From assembly GCF_001865575.2 (NCBI RefSeq), contig NZ_CP017563.2, positions 806,001 to 870,000 on the forward strand: a stretch of DNA of 64,000 nt, given 5' to 3'. The DNA comes from Paraburkholderia sprentiae WSM5005. Lineage in GTDB: Bacteria; Pseudomonadota; Gammaproteobacteria; Burkholderiales; Burkholderiaceae. Position 1 is the first letter of the stretch; each line of letters begins with the position of its first letter. Of the stretch, positions 8,933 through 16,550 are shown one piece after another. Made by a program: the position numbers and the translations under genes. The notes under the pieces were generated by a model, which worked only from the letters and a program-made list of their open reading frames with translations, ran no database searches and had not been told where the DNA came from.

Positions 8933-9961
8933 TCAACAGGCGACCAGCGCCTTGATGACGCCGGCATCGGGTTTCAGCAGCTTGGGGAATTCGACCGGCA
9001 GATCGGCGAGTTCGACGACGTGCGTATTGAGCGCGGCGGTCGGAATCTTGCCGGCGCGCATTGCGTCGAGCACCGTTTCGAAGTCGGCGACGGTCGCGTT
9101 GCGACTCGCGAGCAAGGTCGTCTCGCGCTTGTGAAACTCGGGATCGGCAAACGAGATCCGTTCGCTGACGATCGACACCAGCACGTACTTGCCGCCATGC
9201 GCGACGAACTGCAGCCCACGCTCCATCGCCTTCACGTTGCCGGTGGCGTCGAATACCACGTCGAAGAACTCGTTGTCGGTCAGCGCGGCGAGTTCGGCGG
9301 CATCGGTCGCGGCGTCGCTGGTGTCGAGCAGCACCGTGTGATCCGCCTGCAATGCGCCGGCGCACACGGACAAGCGGTCCGCGCGGCCATCGAGCACGCT
9401 CAGCTCGGCGCCGCGCAGCTTCGCGAAGATGGTCACGGCCATGCCGATCGGACCGGCCCCGACCACCAGCACGCGTTGCCCGGCCCGCACGTCGGCGCGC
9501 GCGACCGCGTGCGCGCCGATCGCGAGAAACTCGAGCATCGCGGCTTGGTCGAGCGTCACGCCGTCGGCGTTGAAGACGAACGCTTGCGGCACCGCCAGGT
9601 ACTCCGTCATGCCGCCATCGGCATGGACGCCGAGCACGCGGATATTCACGCAGCAGTTGCCCTTGCCCGCGCGGCAAGCCACGCAGCGCCCGCACGACAG
9701 ATACGGCATCACGTACACCTGGTCGCCGGCCTTGACACGCGCGCCGGCCGGCGCCGATTCGACGATGCCGGCAAGCTCGTGCCCCATCACACGGGGATAC
9801 GACAGATACGGCTGATTGCCGGTGAAGATATGAAAGTCGGTGCCGCAGATGCCGACTCGGCGGATGCGGATCAGCACATCGTCGGGGCCGGCATCCGGCA
9901 TCGCACGTTCGGCGAGCGCGAGCTGGCCGGGTTGTTCGCAAATGACTGTCTTCATCGTCAT
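8933..9961 (-). CDS. Zinc-dependent sugar-acid dehydrogenase (L-galactonate dehydrogenase-like)
   Basis: A 342-residue medium-chain dehydrogenase. Residues 35-45 (RVGICGTDFHI) and MGHELAGIV bind the catalytic zinc. SCGRCVACRAGKGNCC holds the four-cysteine structural zinc. VLVVGAGPIGMAV is the Rossmann cofactor site. The closest functional class that fits both sequence and context is L-galactonate 5-dehydrogenase (LgoD/YjjN type), producing tagaturonate. It is the first gene of the operon, directly behind the regulatory region with two repeated sites. Sorbitol- or threonine-type activity cannot be excluded from sequence alone. Confidence 0.83.
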   Translation of the reverse strand: MTMKTVICEQPGQLALAERAMPDAGPDDVLIRIRRVGICGTDFHIFTGNQPYLSYPRVMGHELAGIVESAPAGARVKAGDQVYVMPYLSCGRCVACRAGKGNCCVNIRVLGVHADGGMTEYLAVPQAFVFNADGVTLDQAAMLEFLAIGAHAVARADVRAGQRVLVVGAGPIGMAVTIFAKLRGAELSVLDGRADRLSVCAGALQADHTVLLDTSDAATDAAELAALTDNEFFDVVFDATGNVKAMERGLQFVAHGGKYVLVSIVSERISFADPEFHKRETTLLASRNATVADFETVLDAMRAGKIPTAALNTHVVELADLPVEFPKLLKPDAGVIKALVAC

Positions 9962-10011
9962 GGAGGAATGGGTTCGGGTATCGGGATGCGGAGCGACCCG
10001 CTTGGCGTCAA

Positions 10012-10071
10012 TCTGGCCTTACCAATTTGCAAAAGTAACGGTCCGTGCGATACTGGTCAAGCCAATTTGCA
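10012..10071. promoter_or_regulatory. Two matching 20-bp sites, probable FadR-type operators
   Basis: The divergent gap between the sugar-acid operon and its regulator holds two near-identical sites, 10012-10031 (TCTGGCCTTACCAATTTGCA) and 10052-10071 (ACTGGTCAAGCCAATTTGCA). They share 10 bases at one end plus CTGG at the other, and are spaced exactly 40 bp start to start, about four helical turns on the same DNA face. The TGG...CCA core has the dyad form used by GntR/FadR proteins. They most likely bind the product of the adjacent gene at 10203 and control both directions. Confidence 0.7.
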
Positions 10072-10202
10072 TGGAGTTAGGGAAACTCCGCACCCCGTCA
10101 GCGCGCCGCCGAGCGCCTGCGGTTTGCGCGCCGGGCGCTTCGATCTACAATCGGCGCTCGCCTTATCTGGCTTGCACAAGCTCCACCGCCGGGAAACGTT
10201 TC

Positions 10203-10913
10203 GTGACCGTCAAACCTGCCGACACTCGCCGTCTCTATCTTCAGATCGCGGAAAAATTGCGCGATCTGATCGCTCAGCCGGAGTTCGCGCCGAACGGCCG
10301 CCTGCCGCCGGAGCGCGCGCTGGCGGAGACGCTCGGCGTGTCGCGGCCGTCGGTGCGCGAAGCGTTGGTCGCGCTGGAACTGGAAGGACTCGTCGAGATT
10401 CGCATGGGCTCCGGCGTCTATCTGTGCGCGGCGCCGTCCGCGCGCAACGGTGCAGCGCTGTCGCAGGCCGAACTCGGCGACAGCCTGCTCGACATCATGG
10501 GGGCGCGTTGTGTGATCGAAGGCTCGATCGCCGCGAGCGTCGCGCCGTTCTGCAAGCCGAAAGACCTGAAGACGCTGCGCGCGATCTACGACGAGATGGA
10601 GCGGGAAGTCGAAGCCGGCAGAATTCCGGTCGCGTCCGATCGCGCGTTCCATCTCACGATCGCGCAAATGTCCGGCAACGAAGTGCTCGTGCGCACCGTC
10701 AGCTCGCTATTCGATGCGCGGCATAGTCCGCTGTCGGAAAAGCTGCGCGGCCACTTCGAAAACGAAACGACGTGGGGCGCCGTGCCCGACGAACATCGCG
10801 TGATTCTGGAAGCGCTGGAAGCGCATGATGCGATCCAGGCGCAGGCGGCGATGCAGCGGCACCTGAAGCTGTCGTTGGAGCGGGTCATTGCGGGCGGCCT
10901 GCGCACGCCTTAG
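10203..10913 (+). CDS. GntR-family transcriptional regulator, FadR subfamily
   Basis: A 236-residue regulator. Residues 1-75 form the winged helix-turn-helix (LYLQIAEKLRDLIA...LPPERALAETLGVSRPSVREALVALELEGLVEIRMGSGVYL). The C-terminal all-helical FCD ligand domain shows the metal-binding His residues in DRAFHLTIAQ and the later EHRVILEAL and MQRHLKLSLER. A GTG start at 10203 is chosen because homology begins at VKPADTRRLYLQ; an in-frame ATG exists at 10071 but overlaps the operator. It is divergent from the sugar-acid operon and should repress it until the sugar acid or an intermediate binds. Confidence 0.87.
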   Translation: MTVKPADTRRLYLQIAEKLRDLIAQPEFAPNGRLPPERALAETLGVSRPSVREALVALELEGLVEIRMGSGVYLCAAPSARNGAALSQAELGDSLLDIMGARCVIEGSIAASVAPFCKPKDLKTLRAIYDEMEREVEAGRIPVASDRAFHLTIAQMSGNEVLVRTVSSLFDARHSPLSEKLRGHFENETTWGAVPDEHRVILEALEAHDAIQAQAAMQRHLKLSLERVIAGGLRTP

Positions 10914-11005
10914 GCGGCGCAGCCGGGATACGGCTGATTCAACGGTGCTCGTCTGCTGTGATTTGCCCGAGCTGCCCGGCCACCTGCGCGCCGAGGCGGC
11001 CTCGA

Positions 11006-12292
11006 TCAGCGGATCGCCGCGGCCCGCGCCCTGCCCGACTTCACGCGCCAGTTTGCGAGTGCGCCGAGCGCCATCAGCAGGCTGGTGCCGAGAAACACCG
11101 CGCGCATGCCGACGTGTCCGCCGACGAAACCGCCTAGCAGCGGCCCGGCCACCTGCCCCCCGTACTGCGACGAGACCGAGTACCCAAGAATCGCGCCCGT
11201 CACGTTCGCCGGCACGTTGTGGCGGATCACGCTCGCGATGCACGGCAACAGGCCGCCTAGTGCGATTCCCATCAGGAAACGCAGCACGATCAGCTGCCAG
11301 CTCGCGGTGACGAACGCCTGCGGCAGCAGCAGCAGCGCCGATACGGCGAGGCAGCCGACGATCACATTCCAGTGCCCGGCGCGATCGGCGAGCTTGCCCA
11401 GCCGCGACGATGACAGCACGCTGCCGAGCGCTGCGCCCGACATCACGAAGCCCGCGACCATCGTCACGCTTTGAGGCTCCGTGAGCTGGGCGACGTAGAC
11501 GGTGATGATCGGCTCGATCGACATGTTTGCGACCATCAGCAGCAGACCAGTGGCAAGCATCGCGATGGCGGGCCCCTTGTCGTCGACCGATGCCCACGCG
11601 CCCTGCTTCGGCGCGTTGTCCGCACGCTTGCGGACCGGCTTTTCGCGGATCAGCAGCGCGGTCGCGAGAAAGGCCACGAAAATCGCCGCGCCCGCTGCCC
11701 AGAAGGTCGCGCGGATGCCGATCAACGGCGGCAGGAAGCCGCCGATCAATGGGCCGACCAGATTGCCGGCCATAATCCCCGCCGACAGTACGCCGAGCGC
11801 CCAGCCCGAACGCGCCTTCGGCGTCTGCGTCGCGACGAGGATCATCGAGCCCGACGCATAGCCGCCGAGCAGACCCGCGAGCAGCCGCAGCGCGACCAGC
11901 TGCCAAGCCGTGTGGGCCATGCCGATCAGCGACATCGCGACCGCCATGCCGAGGCTCGAGCGGATCAGCATCAGCTTGCGGCCGTAGAGGTCGGCGAGCT
12001 TGCCCCACAGCGGCGCGACGAGCGCGGCGCTGAAGAAGGTCGCGCCGAACGCGGCGCCGGACCACTGCACGATCGCCGCATGATCCTTGACGCCGAGCTG
12101 CTCGACGTAGAGCGGCAGGAACGGCAGCAGCAGCGTCATCGCGACGATGGTCGTGAACGAGCCGAACACGCACACGCCGAGATTGCGCTGCCAATGCGCG
12201 GCGGCTTCGTCGTCGGCCGGCGGGGCGGCCGCGGTGGCCTGCGCCTGCGGCGGCACCGGTTCGGCCGATGGGAGGTCGAGCTTGCGATTCAT
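11006..12292 (-). CDS. MFS efflux transporter (drug/multidrug type)
   Basis: A 428-residue membrane protein with a 36-residue Pro/Ala-rich cytosolic N-terminus followed by 12 transmembrane helices. Motif A is clear (GKLADLYGRKLMLIRSSLG), and motif C-like GIMAGNLVGPLIGGFLPP in helix 5 marks an exporter of the DHA1/TetA-like group. It is monocistronic, convergent with the regulator upstream at 10913, and is the last intact chromosomal gene before the trehalase fragment and the island. The substrate cannot be inferred. Confidence 0.85.
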   Translation of the reverse strand: MNRKLDLPSAEPVPPQAQATAAAPPADDEAAAHWQRNLGVCVFGSFTTIVAMTLLLPFLPLYVEQLGVKDHAAIVQWSGAAFGATFFSAALVAPLWGKLADLYGRKLMLIRSSLGMAVAMSLIGMAHTAWQLVALRLLAGLLGGYASGSMILVATQTPKARSGWALGVLSAGIMAGNLVGPLIGGFLPPLIGIRATFWAAGAAIFVAFLATALLIREKPVRKRADNAPKQGAWASVDDKGPAIAMLATGLLLMVANMSIEPIITVYVAQLTEPQSVTMVAGFVMSGAALGSVLSSSRLGKLADRAGHWNVIVGCLAVSALLLLPQAFVTASWQLIVLRFLMGIALGGLLPCIASVIRHNVPANVTGAILGYSVSSQYGGQVAGPLLGGFVGGHVGMRAVFLGTSLLMALGALANWRVKSGRARAAAIR

Positions 12293-12439
12293 CTTTGGGA
12301 GTTTCCAGGTTGACTAGAAGCCGGTCGAGTTATCCAAAGCATCGTAACGGCGTGCAGTGCCATCAGGCAGTCAACCCATCATCCTGGTATCGTTACTACC
12401 TCTTCGAAAATTGCGGGACTGCCCGCGCCTCGTCGACGG

Positions 12440-12684
12440 CTAGCGGCCCGCGGGCGAGGTGCTGTGCGATGTCTGCGGCGCGGCGGCCGCCGATGCCGCC
12501 GCATCCGATACCCCCACCGCACCACCCGGCAGATCGGCCGGCTTCGTCGAACTCACCGCATCCGGATAGAGCTGCATCAGCACGCGCAGCACACCATTGG
12601 TCCAGCCAAAGCCGTCCTGTAGCAGATACTCGCCGCCGCCCGCCGACTTGTCGCTTGCGTCGACGTCGTACTTTTCGACCAGCT
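12440..12684 (-). pseudogene. treA: 3' end of the interrupted trehalase gene
   Basis: On the minus strand this reads [31 protein letters not shown] in two adjoining pieces, the C-terminal active-site region of GH37 trehalases, then [18 protein letters not shown] and an Ala/Ser-rich tail to a stop at 12440-12442. It has no start and no N-terminus. The rest of the gene lies 24 kb away at 36826-38457 in the same orientation. Joining position 12685 to 36826 makes one uninterrupted frame of 626 codons including the stop. The fragment therefore is the severed end of that gene, not an independent remnant. It keeps the EKYD motif, where I place the catalytic base of the family. Confidence 0.93.
12541..12595 (-). 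repeat. 55-bp repeat of the trehalase 3' end, host copy
   Basis: This segment of the severed trehalase end matches 36678-36732 at 51 of 55 positions, in the same orientation, with 26 identical bases in a row in the middle. It encodes [16 protein letters not shown]. Three of the four differences are silent, so both copies evolved as coding sequence. The second copy lies inside the island next to the right attachment site. Confidence 0.9.
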
Positions 12685-12706
12685 TGCTCGTTGACCACGA
12701 AAGTAT
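12677..12706. other. attL: left junction of the serine-recombinase island
   Basis: The host half-site GACCAGC (12677-12683) is followed by the dinucleotide TT (12684-12685) and the 21-bp island half-site 12686-12706, which begins GCTCGTTG and ends AAAGTAT. The island half-site is an inverted, 16-of-21 match to the one at the right end (36803-36823), identical over the inner 8 and outer 7 positions. That is the architecture of attP sites for large serine recombinases. The junction lies exactly where trehalase coding sequence stops. Confidence 0.88.
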
Positions 12707-12849
12707 GTTTTAACACAGGCCCCGCAAAGCCTTACGCGACAGGCGTTCGCGCCGATTACCAATAGCCGGAACACTTCCAGACGTCGAGCGTACGCGTCGC
12801 AGGAATCGCAAGTGCTGACCGAACGTATCGACCCTCGGAGGACTATGCC

Positions 12850-13053
12850 ATGTGTTATCAGAAATCCGTCCAGCTGCTCGAAAACCTGCTGGAAGCCGTA
12901 CCGCACGAACCGAACGAGCGCGGCCATACCGCGATGGATGACTTCGAGCACTTCTGCGCCAATACCGGCTGCACCGAGGAACTGATCGGCCGGCAGGCGT
13001 TCGCTTGGGTCAAGCTCGGCTTCATCGACGCCAAGACAACCGCATCGTGCTAG
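12850..13053 (+). CDS. Small conserved-looking protein, unknown function
   Basis: A 67-residue acidic protein beginning MCYQKSVQLLENLLEAVPHEPN and containing five cysteines and histidines spread over its length. A strong GGAGG lies 8 bases before the ATG, so it is probably translated. No known domain is recognised. It is the first gene inside the left end of the island, separated from attL by about 140 bp. Its position next to the end could make it a directionality factor candidate, but it lacks a recognisable helix-turn-helix, so this is only a thought. Confidence 0.5.
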   Translation: MCYQKSVQLLENLLEAVPHEPNERGHTAMDDFEHFCANTGCTEELIGRQAFAWVKLGFIDAKTTASC

Positions 13054-13483
13054 CAAGCCGGGCTGACGACCACCGCCGCAAGTCGACCCGTTGCAGCCGG
13101 TCGAGCAGTCTCTGTTCTAAGGATAGGTATCGGAGTGGAACGGTCATTCCGTGCCGTCGCCTGGGGGACAAGTCATCGGCCTCTGCGGACGCGTACACCC
13201 GTGAGTTGGTGAGGCGGCTTACGCCGTGCAAGGATGACGTCTTGCTCGACCCTCGAATTGCTCTCGAACTTAAGTTTGATTTCTCTATAAGCAATCAGCT
13301 TGTCGTTCACCAGATCGAAAGGAAGCGCCCGCAAGGTTAGGGATGGTGTTCAGAACTCGTTTTGCCGCACTGAGCCATCCACATAGGGCCGATGCGGTGG
13401 AAGCGGTGCGGCACCTGGCTCGAATGCAGCGCTACGTTCGGCATAAGGCGCCGATTGCCTGCCCGCGCGGGCGGCTTTTGCGC
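13054..13483. other. Non-coding stretch with a partial dispersed repeat
   Basis: No convincing gene. Positions around 13068-13098 resemble the end of the 74-bp repeat found three more times in the island (CGCAAGTCGACCCGTTGC). The remainder shows no recognisable coding or regulatory signal and probably represents insertion-sequence debris. Confidence 0.5.
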
Positions 13484-13592
13484 TCATGCAGCGGCCTCGC
13501 GCATCAGTCGTTCGCGCGTCATCCACAGATTGCTTAGAGCGAACAGCGTGTGCAACTCTGCGGGTTCTTCATCAAGCCGCGATAGCCCACCT
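13484..13592 (-). pseudogene. IS5-family transposase C-terminal remnant
   Basis: The minus strand reads KGGLSRLDEEPAELHTLFALSNLWMTRERLM in continuous frame (split here: ELHTLFALSNLWM is the diagnostic part), the usual C-terminal end of IS5-type transposases. No catalytic domain is present. The remnant abuts the 3' end of the TetR gene, whose last codons and stop overlap its edge, so an IS once landed next to or in the end of that gene and was mostly deleted. Confidence 0.6.
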
Positions 13593-14225
13593 TTAGATGC
13601 CACCGTGCGCGGCGATGAACATGGCGACGGCCGACCGGCAATAGGATTCGATTTCGTTGTCATCCTCTGCTCTCGCCTCATCGAAGCGTGCGACAAGCAG
13701 AAGATCGGATCCTTTGAAAAGCGCGGCAAACAAGCGGGCGGACTGGAGAGCATCGGATACGTTCAGCATCCCTTTAGCGTGCAACTGGCGCAACACGGCC
13801 TCGATGTGGGCGATGACATGGACCGGCCCGGCTTCGTAATGGAGCTTGCTTAACGCCTTTTGATTCGTCTTGTCGGCCAAAACCATGGCCTCGACACTGC
13901 GGACGTCCGGGCTCAGCAGCGTGCGAAGCAGGGAGGACCCGACCGCCACCAGCTGATCTTCGGCCGAACCGTCAACGCCTTCAGAAAGGGCCTGGGGTGC
14001 AAATTGATCGCAGCGGGCCACCATGGCCGCGCTGAACAGCGCCTCCTTGTTCTCGAAGTGCCGATAGATGCTGAGCTTGGATATCTTCGCCCGCTGCGCG
14101 ACCTTGTCCATGGTCGTCGCTTGAAAACCCAATTCCACAAAGAGTTCGCAGGCGGCGTCGACGATCGTTTGGCGAAGCGCCTCGTTGGCGGGCCGGCCGC
14201 GCCGGCTCTGGCTGTTTTCGGTCAC
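13593..14225 (-). CDS. TetR/AcrR-family transcriptional regulator
   Basis: A 210-residue repressor. The N-terminal helix-turn-helix spans about residues 12-60 (IVDAACELFVELGFQATTMDKVAQRAKISKLSIYRHF, quoted in parts: TTMDKVAQRAKISKLSIYRHF). The C-terminal ligand domain carries the LLRTLLSPDVRSVEAMVLAD segment common to AcrR-type regulators of redox operons. It is divergent from a thioredoxin-reductase-like gene, with a promoter and palindrome in the 285-bp gap. Its C-terminus ends at the border of an IS5 remnant but length is normal. It likely represses its own gene and the divergent pair. Confidence 0.85.
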   Translation of the reverse strand: MTENSQSRRGRPANEALRQTIVDAACELFVELGFQATTMDKVAQRAKISKLSIYRHFENKEALFSAAMVARCDQFAPQALSEGVDGSAEDQLVAVGSSLLRTLLSPDVRSVEAMVLADKTNQKALSKLHYEAGPVHVIAHIEAVLRQLHAKGMLNVSDALQSARLFAALFKGSDLLLVARFDEARAEDDNEIESYCRSAVAMFIAAHGGI

Positions 14226-14239
14226 AACAATTCCAGTAC

Positions 14240-14282
14240 TTGACAGTATTCAAACTCCTGCACTACGATACCACGCAGTATC
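14240..14282 (+). promoter_or_regulatory. Promoter with overlapping palindromic operator
   Basis: A near-consensus plus-strand promoter: -35 TTGACA at 14240-14245, 18-bp spacer, -10 TACGAT at 14264-14269. A perfect inverted repeat GATAC-CACGCA-GTATC (14267-14282) covers the -10 end and start point, the position where a TetR-type repressor blocks transcription. It faces the flavoprotein gene at 14511, and the TetR gene starts on the other side. Confidence 0.65.
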
Positions 14283-14510
14283 TTAAATGTGCAAGCCAAG
14301 GATAGGTTTCAACCAGTTGCCCAAACCGGGTTTCCCCGGGGCGCCTGGCGATATCGAATGCGGGATTGTGGGGCCGATCAATACAGCCATCAGCAACTTT
14401 CTCGCCAATGCCGAAGCCCTACTCGCTGACCGTCTCAAGCGCGTATCGCTGGACGATATTGCACACCACGCCCAGCCCACCCCTCCAATCACAACACGGA
14501 GCCCATCACC

Positions 14511-15404
14511 ATGGATGACGTCATCATCATCGGCGGCAGCTTTGCCGGCCTCGCCGCCGCCCTGCAGCTCGGCCGTGCCCGCCGCAAGGTCACGGTTCTC
14601 GATACCGGCCGGCCGCGCAACCGCTTTGCAGGCCACTCGCATGGCTTGCTCGGCCACGATCACAAGCCACCGCTGGACATCCTGGTCGAGGCGCGGCAGC
14701 AGTTGACGCGCTATCCAACGATCAGGCTGGTCAATGCCCGGGCCGAGAGCGTGTCTGGCGCCATCGACGATTTCTGCGTCGTCACTGACGATAACGAAAG
14801 CCTGAGGGCGCACCGCCTGATCCTGAGCTATGGCGTCGCCGACCAGATGCCTGATGTTCCGGGCTTTGCCGAAAGCTGGGGCACGTCCATCGTGCCCTGC
14901 CCCTACTGCGACGGCTTTGAAGTCGCCGGCCAGCATTGGGGCCTCGTCTGGTCCAGCCCGCAGTCGCACCAGTCTGCCAGGCTGTTCCGCGATTGGACGG
15001 ACAAGCTGACTGTCTTCGCCGATGGTCATGACATTGCGCCCGATATCCAGGCCGACCTGGCGCGTCGCAACATACCTGTCGTCGATGGCCGGATCGTCGA
15101 GATCGCCCATCACAAGGGCCATATCAACACCGTCAATCTCGATACCCGCCGCAATGTCGCGGTCGACGTCCTGTTCGCCCATCCGCGCAACAAGCCGTCC
15201 GCACGCCTGCATGAATCACTGGGCCTCGCCACGGTCGATACGCCCACCGGCATCGTCCTCAAAGTCGACGAGCGCCGCCAGACCAGCATGCCCGGCATCT
15301 ACGCCGCTGGCGACCTCGCCACGCCCTTCTTGCCCTCGGTCACCCAGGCTTCATCGCAGGGCGCGATGGCGGGTATCTTCGCCCAGCAGTCGATGGTGGT
15401 TTGA
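14511..15404 (+). CDS. Thioredoxin reductase-like FAD/NAD(P) oxidoreductase
   Basis: A 297-residue flavoprotein. The N-terminus DVIIIGGSFAGLAAALQLGRA is the FAD dinucleotide-binding site; the redox-active CPYC lies near residue 130 (VPCPYCDGFE); the C-terminal GIYAAGDLATP binds the flavin. It resembles the small group of TrxR-like proteins (also gliotoxin/holomycin dithiol oxidase relatives) that lack a standard GxGxxA NADPH site: residues around 145-160 read HWGLVWSSPQS. So electrons may not come from NADPH. It is followed 95 bp later by a methyltransferase and controlled by the divergent TetR. The substrate is unknown. Confidence 0.82.
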   Translation: MDDVIIIGGSFAGLAAALQLGRARRKVTVLDTGRPRNRFAGHSHGLLGHDHKPPLDILVEARQQLTRYPTIRLVNARAESVSGAIDDFCVVTDDNESLRAHRLILSYGVADQMPDVPGFAESWGTSIVPCPYCDGFEVAGQHWGLVWSSPQSHQSARLFRDWTDKLTVFADGHDIAPDIQADLARRNIPVVDGRIVEIAHHKGHINTVNLDTRRNVAVDVLFAHPRNKPSARLHESLGLATVDTPTGIVLKVDERRQTSMPGIYAAGDLATPFLPSVTQASSQGAMAGIFAQQSMVV

Positions 15405-15499
15405 GAGCACAGATCCCTGCTCTTGTTGCGTCGTCGCCTTCGAAAAGGTTGGCGTAAATCGACGCGGCGAAAGGCGGATCGTCGAGTCAAGGAGATGAC

Positions 15500-16363
15500 A
15501 TGGCAAAGCAAAGTGCTGATCAGGTGGGTGACTGGAATGGTCAAAGCGGGGAGCGCTGGGTCGCCAACCAGGCCCGGCTCGACGCTCTGGTGGCGGTGTT
15601 CGGCCAGGCCGCGATCGAAGCCGCCGCGCCCGCGACGGGTGAGCGCGTGCTGGACATCGGCTGCGGCGCGGGTGCGTCAAGTCTGGCTCTGGCCGCTCGC
15701 GTCGGCGCGGGGGGCCAAGTGCTGGGCGTGGACATATCCGAACCGCTGATCGATCGAGCGCGCGCGCTTGCGCGCCACGATACGCCGGCCCTGTTTCAGG
15801 TGGCCGACGCCAGCAGCGCAGAGCTGCCCGAAGGCGCGTTCGACATTCTGTTCTCGCGTTTCGGCGTGATGTTTTTCCCCGATCCGACAGCGGCGTTCGC
15901 CCATATGCGACGCGCGCTCCGGCCGGGCGGCCGGGTCGCTTTCGTCTGCTGGCGCGGTGCGGCCGAGAACGATTGGATGCGACTGCCGGTGGGCGCGCTC
16001 AAGGACATCGTCCCGCCGAGCGCGCTCCCCGATCCCGAAGCGCCCGGCCCGTTTTCGTTCGGCGACCGGGAGCACGTGGCGCGCATCCTGACGGCGGCCG
16101 GTTTCACCGAAATCGTTATCTCGCCCTTCGACGCGGCCGTCCCATTCGGCGAGGGCGAAACGCGGGACGCGGCGATCGACGACGCAGTGAGGATGACGCT
16201 TGAGGTCGGCCCGCTGTCGCGTGCGCTCGCTGGTCAGCCCGACGACATCCGCGCCCGTGCCTCCGCCGCAGTTCGTGCCGCCTTCGCGAGCCTCCCCGGC
16301 GAGGGGTCGGTGATGATCAACGGCGCGGCATGGGTCGTCATGGCACGAAATCCGGCAAGCTGA
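15500..16363 (+). CDS. Class I SAM-dependent methyltransferase
   Basis: A 287-residue methyltransferase with the SAM-binding motif I VLDIGCGAGASSLALA (residues about 48-63), an acidic motif II end VDIS and motif IV DILFSRFGVMFF. A strong AAGGAGATGAC precedes the ATG. The UbiE/COQ5-like core has an extra C-terminal 100 residues. It lies downstream of the TrxR-like flavoprotein in the same direction and may form an operon with it. The combination of dithiol oxidase-like flavoprotein and methyltransferase suggests detoxification or small-molecule tailoring, which is inference. Confidence 0.83.
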   Translation: MAKQSADQVGDWNGQSGERWVANQARLDALVAVFGQAAIEAAAPATGERVLDIGCGAGASSLALAARVGAGGQVLGVDISEPLIDRARALARHDTPALFQVADASSAELPEGAFDILFSRFGVMFFPDPTAAFAHMRRALRPGGRVAFVCWRGAAENDWMRLPVGALKDIVPPSALPDPEAPGPFSFGDREHVARILTAAGFTEIVISPFDAAVPFGEGETRDAAIDDAVRMTLEVGPLSRALAGQPDDIRARASAAVRAAFASLPGEGSVMINGAAWVVMARNPAS

Positions 16364-16550
16364 CAGGGATTAACAGGGGAGATGCCTCCGCCCGGTGGAA
16401 CAGGGCGTCTTTGGCCGGCCAGATTGATGTCCCTTCTGGCCGCTGAACGAGCGCTCGCCTTGCGACAATCAGATGGCCGGTTGCGAAGCAGAGCCGACGC
16501 CTGAGCGGCCTTCCGGCGGCGCATGTGACCGGCAGTTTGTGGCCCAGACC

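Noticed and set aside
7779..9941. A single 720-codon open frame on the minus strand
   Set aside because: The upstream 343 codons are the shifted frame of the zinc dehydrogenase gene, Arg-rich and without homology. The reductase starts at 8912.
14283..15212. A 309-codon frame antisense to the TrxR-like gene
   Set aside because: Shadow frame; the plus strand has FAD and CPYC motifs and a promoter.
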